A DNA stretch of 10,608 nucleotides from Planctomycetota bacterium (GTDB lineage Bacteria; Planctomycetota; Phycisphaerae; WQYP01), in assembly GCA_021852225.1 (NCBI GenBank), contig JAJZOA010000287.1, positions 1 to 10,608 of the forward strand, given 5' to 3'. Below the pieces are notes generated by a model that saw only the letters and a program-made list of their open reading frames with translations, had not been told where the DNA came from and searched no databases. Positions 6,501 through 10,608 of the stretch are shown one piece after another (the stretch's first letter is position 1; every line of letters begins with the position of its first letter). The position numbers and the translations under genes are program-made.

Positions 6501-7121
6501 ATGACGACCCAATCTTCAAACCAACCACCCGTCCAACAGCGGCAGACGAAGGTGACGCGAAAAACCAAAGAAACAGATATTTCCATGGAATTGAACCTCG
6601 ATGGCGCCGGCCGCGCGGATATTCAGACCGGCGTCGGTTTTTTTGACCACATGCTGGACCACTTTGCCCGCCACAGCATGTGCGACCTGACGATTTCCGC
6701 CAAAGGCGATCTGCATATCGACGCCCACCACACAGTAGAAGATGTCTCCCTGGTATTGGGCACCGCCCTTCGGGAGGCGCTGGGCGACAAACGCGGCATT
6801 AACCGCTACGGCTGGGCCAGCGTACCCATGGAAGATTCACTGGCCAACGTGGCACTCGATTTTTCCGGCCGGCCCGCTTTCGTGTTCAACGTACGCTTTC
6901 CAACGCCCAAAATCGGTGAATTTGATGTCGAACTGGTTCCCGAAGCACTGCGTTCACTGGCCAATACCGCGGGAATGAATCTGCACGTCAACGTGCCATA
7001 CGGTGCCAACAGCCATCACATTGCCGAAGGCATCTATAAGGCGTTGGCCAAGGCGGTGCGACAGGCGGCGGCGATTGACCCGCGCAATACCGGCATACCC
7101 AGTACCAAAGGTGTCCTGTAA
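6501..7121 (+). CDS. hisB: Imidazoleglycerol-phosphate dehydratase HisB
   Basis: This 206-residue monofunctional protein dehydrates imidazole glycerol phosphate to imidazole acetol phosphate, the substrate made ready for HisC. Signature blocks are LNLDGAG (31-37), GFFDHMLDHFARHS (46-59) and DAHHTVED (74-81), which supply manganese ligands, VPMEDSLA (108-115), NSHHIAEGIYKALAKAVR (170-187) with the second metal set, and PSTKG (200-204). No phosphatase domain is present, unlike E. coli HisB. The start at 6501 has GGAG (6491-6494) six bases upstream. An in-frame ATG at 6438 would add 21 polar residues with only a weak GGGA upstream. Even the short form has a Gln/Thr-rich tail of about 16 residues before the conserved core (family proteins often start a few residues before R-x-T-x-E-T). 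It lies 100 bp after hisC and converges on the NarK-type gene. Confidence 0.94.
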   Translation: MTTQSSNQPPVQQRQTKVTRKTKETDISMELNLDGAGRADIQTGVGFFDHMLDHFARHSMCDLTISAKGDLHIDAHHTVEDVSLVLGTALREALGDKRGINRYGWASVPMEDSLANVALDFSGRPAFVFNVRFPTPKIGEFDVELVPEALRSLANTAGMNLHVNVPYGANSHHIAEGIYKALAKAVRQAAAIDPRNTGIPSTKGVL

Positions 7122-7154
7122 TAACCGAGCGGTCGGCCCAGTTAGCGCGAACCG

Positions 7155-7182
7155 TGGGGCAATCCACCGCCTGACCGCCCCA
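7155..7182. other. Inverted repeat between convergent hisB and narK-like genes
   Basis: TGGGGC (7155-7160) and GCCCCA (7177-7182) form a perfect 6-bp stem with a 16-nt loop in the 93-bp convergent gap. GTGG/CCAC (7154-7157 with 7164-7167) is an overlapping alternative. There is no T-run on either strand next to it, so a terminator role is unproven. Confidence 0.25.
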
Positions 7183-7214
7183 GCCGGACGCTTCTGCGAA
7201 CGCACTTTAATTGC

Positions 7215-8561
7215 TCACGCCGTCTGTGTAACCGACGCATTGGTGGCGGGCGATTCAATCGTTGTCGTTACCGCCTTTGGCCGCAGAACCGCCAGCAGCG
7301 CCAGGCATCCGGCACCCAGCACTGCGAACGCCAACATGCCATGGGCATAGGCTGCCGCTTTTTCCGCCTTGCTCTGCGAACGCACAATTTCACCCCAGAT
7401 AGGTGGCAAAACAAATCCGCCCAAGGCCCCCAGTCCCCCCACGCAGCCGGCTGCGCCGCTAACGGCTTCGGGAATTATATTCGGCAATAATTTGAATACC
7501 GCGGCATTATTCAGTCCCATACCCAGCATGATCAATGATATGCCTGCGAAACTGTTCTGAAATGACAGAGAACAGCCTGCCACCAGCGCTCCCAAGACAA
7601 TCAGGGACAAAGCCACCAGTCCTACCACGCGGCCACCCGATTTATCCGCCCACGTTCCGCCAAAAACGCGGACAAGCGAAGAAGCCAGACTAAGGCCACC
7701 GGCAATTCGCGCGGCGGTGGGAATTGGCTTTCCGAAAGCGGCATGCCAGTAATTTGGCAGCCAGACGGTCAGGGCCAGGAAGCCGCCAAAGCTCGTGAAA
7801 TACAGCATGACCAATCCCCATGTTTCCCAGCGCGCTGCCGCCAATTGAAGCGATCTGACCGCCTTTCCAGTGGGCAGCAATTCTGCGCCGTGCTCCTGTG
7901 CGATGGTCGCGGACTGTTGCTCCGTCCGTCCAGCTTTGCGCAATTGGAAATACCAGGCGTTTCTGGCCAGTATTGCATACATGCCAGTTCCCGCTATCAG
8001 CATTGCCAGCCAGATCAGATACACTGTGCCCAGCGCAAAATGGGCGAGTGCCAGCGGCATTAACAGCACAAACAATCCCGGTGCCAGATTTCCAAAACCG
8101 GCATACGCCCCCAGCGCCCAGCCCTGCCGCTTTTTGGGAAACCAGAACGCAACCTGACTTATGCCCGGTGAAAAAGTGGCGATTCCGCATCCACTTAATA
8201 ACCCCAGAAATAGCAGCCACGGATACAACCCCGGCGTGATATGCTTCGGGTAATACGCATGGGCGGTAAGAAAGACACCCAGCACACCCAAAATAGCCAG
8301 CCCCAGCAAAATTAAAATCGGCTTACGGCCGCCATTGCGATCCACCCATGCGGAAAAGGGAATACGCAGGAAAGACCCCGACAGAAGAGGCATGGCCATT
8401 AGCAGACCAAGCGTGGCGGCATTCAGGTGCATGGGGCCTTTGAATTTAAGCGCTGTGACGTTGAACAGACTCACGGATGCGAATCCGACAAAAAAGCCGA
8501 GGGTCGCGCCGCAAAGCGTCCGCGTGGCGGTGCCTTTAAGCATTGATACATTGATGGTCAT
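7215..8561 (-). CDS. NarK/NNP-family nitrate/nitrite transporter (MFS)
   Basis: This 448-residue, very hydrophobic protein is consistent with the 12-helix major facilitator fold in the inner membrane. Its motifs place it in the nitrate-nitrite porter (NarK/NasA) group. They are LRIP (65-68) with Arg66 and SLVRVFGG with Arg298, the positions expected for the two substrate-binding arginines (Arg89 and Arg305 in E. coli NarK), DRNGGRK (74-80) as the loop 2-3 MFS motif, GAYAGFGN (151-158) as first nitrate signature, and GLNNAAVFKLLPNIIP (349-364) with GCVGGLGALGGF as second. A charged central loop (about 207-235) links the halves. The ATG at 8561 has GGAG (plus 8569-8572) seven bases upstream. 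The porin gene ends 201 bp upstream on the same strand. No nitrate or nitrite reductase gene is in the window, so uptake for assimilation, respiration or another anion cannot be decided. Confidence 0.86.
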   Translation of the reverse strand: MTINVSMLKGTATRTLCGATLGFFVGFASVSLFNVTALKFKGPMHLNAATLGLLMAMPLLSGSFLRIPFSAWVDRNGGRKPILILLGLAILGVLGVFLTAHAYYPKHITPGLYPWLLFLGLLSGCGIATFSPGISQVAFWFPKKRQGWALGAYAGFGNLAPGLFVLLMPLALAHFALGTVYLIWLAMLIAGTGMYAILARNAWYFQLRKAGRTEQQSATIAQEHGAELLPTGKAVRSLQLAAARWETWGLVMLYFTSFGGFLALTVWLPNYWHAAFGKPIPTAARIAGGLSLASSLVRVFGGTWADKSGGRVVGLVALSLIVLGALVAGCSLSFQNSFAGISLIMLGMGLNNAAVFKLLPNIIPEAVSGAAGCVGGLGALGGFVLPPIWGEIVRSQSKAEKAAAYAHGMLAFAVLGAGCLALLAVLRPKAVTTTIESPATNASVTQTA

Positions 8562-8604
8562 GACATAACTCCATATTTTCCGGCGCTGCCGCCACAGTTG
8601 AACA

Positions 8605-8618
8605 CCTGGCTGGCCAGG
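8605..8618. other. Short palindrome in the porin-narK gap
   Basis: CCTGG-CTGG-CCAGG is a perfect 5-bp inverted repeat about 45 bp upstream of the NarK-type start. The surrounding 8605-8626 has several overlapping CTGGC units. It could be an operator or an mRNA structure; no regulator match is recognised. Confidence 0.22.
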
Positions 8619-8696
8619 CTCTGGCTCCGAGAACGGTGCAATTGTCGTGCCGTTGGACAGGCCGGAACCCCTTGCTTTGAATTACCCGTCGCGTTT

Positions 8697-8714
8697 CGGG
8701 CCTCACTATGCCCG
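8697..8714. other. Hairpin in the porin-narK intergenic region
   Basis: CGGGC (8697-8701) and GCCCG (8710-8714) form a 5-bp stem. On the plus strand TTTCTT follows directly, which looks terminator-like, but no plus-strand gene ends here. On the minus strand, the direction of porin and NarK transcription, the stem is followed by AAAC, so it is not an intrinsic terminator for the porin. The 201-bp gap otherwise shows the NarK-type RBS and no convincing promoter. Confidence 0.25.
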
Positions 8715-8762
8715 TTTCTTAAGAAGGTGACCCAGCAGACCTCCATCCGCCCGGTCAACAGG

Positions 8763-10235
8763 CTAAAATTTCAACTGGAACTGGACTTCGCCGTAAATAT
8801 CCTGGGTATTGGCAACCGAACCGACATTATTTGTCAGCGCTGCCTCATTGGGAATGTAATTGATTGCGGACTGAATTTTGGCATTTTCTCCAAACAGATA
8901 ATAGTTCAAGCCAAGTGTATATTCCTCCATTTCATTGGGCAGACCATCCGTAAACAGTTGTCCCACGCGGGCCGCCATCTCCAGCTTATGCGGCAGCAGA
9001 AAACAGCCGGTCTGAACGTAGTAGCCATATTGCGCCACACTGGTGGTCGGCAGGCCGGGAATGACATCCGCGCCGCTGTTGATCTGCTGATAAAACACCG
9101 CCGGAAAAAAGGACCAGCCGCGATACTTGGAACGAAAGTCCAACGTGGCCCGGTAAACATTTCCGTTAAGTGTGTAAGGCGAAGCCAGAAAACCGGTGGA
9201 CTGGGTGGAAAGGCCGGCGATTTTAGTGGAAGACTGGCCGCCGGGGAATGCCGTTGCCGAACTGTTCTGCGATTCATATCCAAGGCCAACGCCCAAGGCC
9301 CAAACCAGCTTTTTATGCCATTGCAGGTCCGGCTCATCCAGAAAGTCGGTCGGCTTGCCGGAACCGAAAAATTGTTCGCGCGTATAAAAGCCCAGCCGAT
9401 TGTCGCGTCCCGTTCCGGCAAGAGGAGAAGTGGAATCCACAAGGTTCTGAGAATTGCCGCCGTTGTCTATCATCAGGCTATATGTGAATTTCCCCTTGCC
9501 GATGACGCCATAGACATCGGCGCCAAGACCATAGCCGGGTAGAAAAGGCAGCGAACTGGTGGCAAAGTCGGGAAATTCAGATCCGCCGTAATTGGCCATG
9601 GTTTTAATGGGCGCAAAGGGAACAATCATGGATCCTGCCCGCACATTCAGCCACGGGGCAAAACTGTAACCGGCCCAGGCGTCGATCAATTGAAATGTTC
9701 CGGTGGCGGCCGTGTTAAAAGAACTGGTGCTGCCGAAATTTCCACCGAATTTGAACAGGACATGTTGAAAAAGTGTTCCACTGGCCCAAAGCATGGCGTT
9801 GGGCAGGCCGAAGCCGTTCATATCGCCGCTGTAATGCGTGCCCAGCGCGGTACCCGCGTCGCCGATGGTGTTTTCCACATGGGCATAGGTATAACGGGCC
9901 TGCAGAAGGCCATTGAATACAAGGTTGAAATCTTTGCCGCTTTTCAGATAGAAGCCTTGGTCATATCCGGCGCTGATCCGATTCATTGTCTGGCTTTGGC
10001 GGCGCGATTCGGCGAGGGTTTCATCCACAATTTTGCGGATTGCGGCGGTCTGCCGGGATTTAATCCGTACCACTTTGGCGTTCAAGGCACTGATCTGCTT
10101 TTGCAGATTCGCAAGCTGAGTCGTGACCGACTCATCTCCAGCTAAAGCTGGGCCGGCGGCACCGACGATAAGCACGGCCGCGGCTGTGGAAATAAGAAGC
10201 CCAAATGGATTCTGCCGATCGGAATTTTGAAACAT
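8763..10235 (-). CDS. Outer-membrane porin, OprP/OprO (phosphate-selective) family-like
   Basis: This 490-residue protein has a Sec signal peptide: a hydrophobic stretch at about 11-28, then PALA before Gly33. A charged heptad-like segment follows (about 36-86, with LANLQKQISALNAKV), suggesting a trimeric coiled coil at the periplasmic end. The start of the barrel, GYDQGFYLKSGKDFNLVFNGLLQARYTY (90-117), is typical of the OprP/OprO group of anion porins. Alternating aromatic beta strands continue to the C-terminal DIYGEVQFQLKF, whose final Phe is the usual BAM recognition signal. The start at 10235 has AAGGA (plus 10244-10248) eight bases upstream and puts the signal peptide at the N-terminus. 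An in-frame ATG at 10244 overlaps that SD, and one at 10388 would hide the signal. It is followed on the same strand by the NarK-type carrier. Phosphate, nitrate or less selective anion transport are all possible. Confidence 0.82.
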   Translation of the reverse strand: MFQNSDRQNPFGLLISTAAAVLIVGAAGPALAGDESVTTQLANLQKQISALNAKVVRIKSRQTAAIRKIVDETLAESRRQSQTMNRISAGYDQGFYLKSGKDFNLVFNGLLQARYTYAHVENTIGDAGTALGTHYSGDMNGFGLPNAMLWASGTLFQHVLFKFGGNFGSTSSFNTAATGTFQLIDAWAGYSFAPWLNVRAGSMIVPFAPIKTMANYGGSEFPDFATSSLPFLPGYGLGADVYGVIGKGKFTYSLMIDNGGNSQNLVDSTSPLAGTGRDNRLGFYTREQFFGSGKPTDFLDEPDLQWHKKLVWALGVGLGYESQNSSATAFPGGQSSTKIAGLSTQSTGFLASPYTLNGNVYRATLDFRSKYRGWSFFPAVFYQQINSGADVIPGLPTTSVAQYGYYVQTGCFLLPHKLEMAARVGQLFTDGLPNEMEEYTLGLNYYLFGENAKIQSAINYIPNEAALTNNVGSVANTQDIYGEVQFQLKF

Positions 10236-10254
10236 CGCACACATCCTTCCCGTG

Positions 10255-10315
10255 GCCGGTGGCTTGGCCACCGGCAAATCCTCGCTTTTTGGATCGGCAA
10301 ACCAATTGCCGCATC
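10255..10315 (-). promoter_or_regulatory. Porin leader with two tandem strong hairpins and alternative pairing
   Basis: In minus-strand reading order, the first hairpin pairs CGGCAA (plus 10306-10311) with TTGCCG (plus 10295-10300) over a 5-nt loop; GAT/ATC beyond a one-base bulge extends it to 9 bp. The second is a perfect 9-bp stem, GCCGGTGGC (plus 10267-10275) with GCCACCGGC (plus 10255-10263) around a CAA loop, ending seven bases before the AAGGA RBS. The heptamer TTTGCCG occurs twice (plus 10295-10301 and 10272-10278). The second copy overlaps the 5' arm of the second stem, so CGGCAA could pair with either copy. That gives mutually exclusive folds next to the ribosome site. No named riboswitch family is recognised. 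Confidence 0.45.
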
Positions 10316-10360
10316 GCACCAGTGAATAACATTTCCAACCGCCGCCGATATTCTGATGGC

Positions 10361-10393
10361 ATTTAATGTATGAAGCAAATTCATACAATAAAT
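10361..10393. promoter_or_regulatory. 33-bp near-perfect dyad at the porin promoter (operator candidate)
   Basis: The arms 10361-10374 and 10380-10393 are complementary at 13 of 14 positions. A perfect 8-bp core, TGTATGAA-N5-TTCATACA, is flanked by ATTTA/TAAAT beyond one mismatch. It abuts the predicted -10 on the minus strand and spans the predicted start point. That is a common place for a repressor operator, though it could also form a leader stem-loop. The regulator is unknown. Confidence 0.5.
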
Positions 10394-10420
10394 TTATATT
10401 ATTAGTTTATATCATGTATA
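10393..10420 (-). promoter_or_regulatory. Predicted promoter for the porin (and possibly narK-like) gene
   Basis: On the minus strand, TATACA (plus 10415-10420, 4/6 to the -35) and TATAAA (plus 10393-10398, 5/6 to the -10) are spaced 16 bp apart in a strongly AT-rich island. Start near 10386 gives a leader of about 150 nt. Other AT-rich hexamers nearby (TATAAA at plus 10406-10411) make the exact promoter uncertain. Confidence 0.38.
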
Positions 10421-10422
10421 AT
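10417..10422 (+). promoter_or_regulatory. Consensus -10 TATAAT on the opposite strand to the porin promoter
   Basis: A perfect TATAAT lies in CATGTATAATG, an 11-base string identical to the one at the tpx promoter (1486-1496). There is no good -35 at 16-18 bp, and no open reading frame of useful size follows before the window ends. It overlaps the leftward -35. Confidence 0.25.
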
Positions 10423-10423
10423 G

Positions 10424-10608
10424 AACAGGATTCGGGCAGTCTTAGCGGGTTGAACCGCGGCTTGCACAGTTGATAACCGCTTGGGCCGCGTTCGGCGGAC
10501 CGGCTTTCCGGTTAAGCCAATTTTCGGAACAATATTGACATTTTTAAGGCAGCCTATTAGCGTAACGGGTCCGGCCTTTGAATGTGAAGAATTGTTTTCA
10601 ATTTTGGA
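10424..10608. other. Right-end intergenic sequence, no gene seen
   Basis: Nothing coding is visible here. Small inverted repeats occur at 10499-10512 (ACCGG-CTTT-CCGGT) and 10588-10605 (7-bp stem around TTTT, with one G-T pair). A perfect -35-like TTGACA at 10535-10540 has only a weak TAGCGT 17 bp downstream (10558-10563). A rightward gene may start beyond the window edge. Confidence 0.35.

Noticed and set aside
8598..9542. 314-codon plus-strand frame antisense to the porin
   Set aside because: Most of it overlaps the porin, which has a signal peptide, barrel motifs and RBS; the antisense product has no recognisable domain or RBS.
10236..10315. Cobalamin or cyclic-di-GMP riboswitch in the porin leader
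   Set aside because: GGCCACGGGAAGG only loosely recalls conserved riboswitch strings; the rest of the required conserved core is absent and the region is too short for a cobalamin aptamer.
10236..10388. 51-codon upstream extension of the porin
   Set aside because: Would bury the signal peptide and run through the leader hairpins and dyad; AAGGA supports ATG 10235.
1..10608. Mobile element, CRISPR array or defence/toxin-antitoxin island
   Set aside because: No transposase, integrase, regularly spaced repeats or toxin-like small gene pairs; genes look compositionally uniform and ordinary.

Overview
The window comes from a Gram-negative bacterium of moderately high GC content. LpxD (lipid A synthesis), an outer-membrane porin with a signal peptide and a C-terminal phenylalanine, and a secreted sialate-O-acetylesterase-type hydrolase all imply an outer membrane. 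That mix, with solo genes behind their own short promoters, would fit a planctomycete (Phycisphaerae-like) or another PVC-group genome. This placement is inference; there is no rRNA or other marker to confirm it. The content is mostly housekeeping and metabolic. I see no mobile element, CRISPR array, tRNA or rRNA.

Layout, left to right. The first 13 codons of a leftward gene that reads like enolase run off the left edge (1-40). A 414-bp gap follows. Then come five well-supported rightward genes plus one secreted hydrolase: a zinc alcohol dehydrogenase (455-1471), thiol peroxidase Tpx (1642-2145), a secreted SGNH acetylesterase (2339-3925), LpxD (4122-5204), HisC (5327-6400) and HisB (6501-7121). 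Two leftward genes face them: a NarK/NNP-type nitrate/nitrite transporter (7215-8561) and, upstream of it, an OprP/OprO-like porin (8763-10235). The last 373 bp hold the porin leader and promoter region.

The genes fall into loose functional groups. HisC and HisB are steps of histidine synthesis. The porin and the NarK-type carrier share a strand, and one may pass an anion across the outer membrane and the other across the inner membrane. Adh and Tpx are redox enzymes with a separate promoter between them. LpxD and the acetylesterase stand alone.

The most interesting non-coding signal is the porin upstream region. It has a 33-bp near-perfect dyad at the predicted transcription start. Two strong hairpins then precede the ribosome binding site, and a duplicated heptamer would allow mutually exclusive pairings. 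This resembles a switchable leader, but matches no RNA family I can name. The tpx leader shows a weaker version of the same idea. Most real starts were moved inward from the longest open frame to an ATG with a good Shine-Dalgarno.
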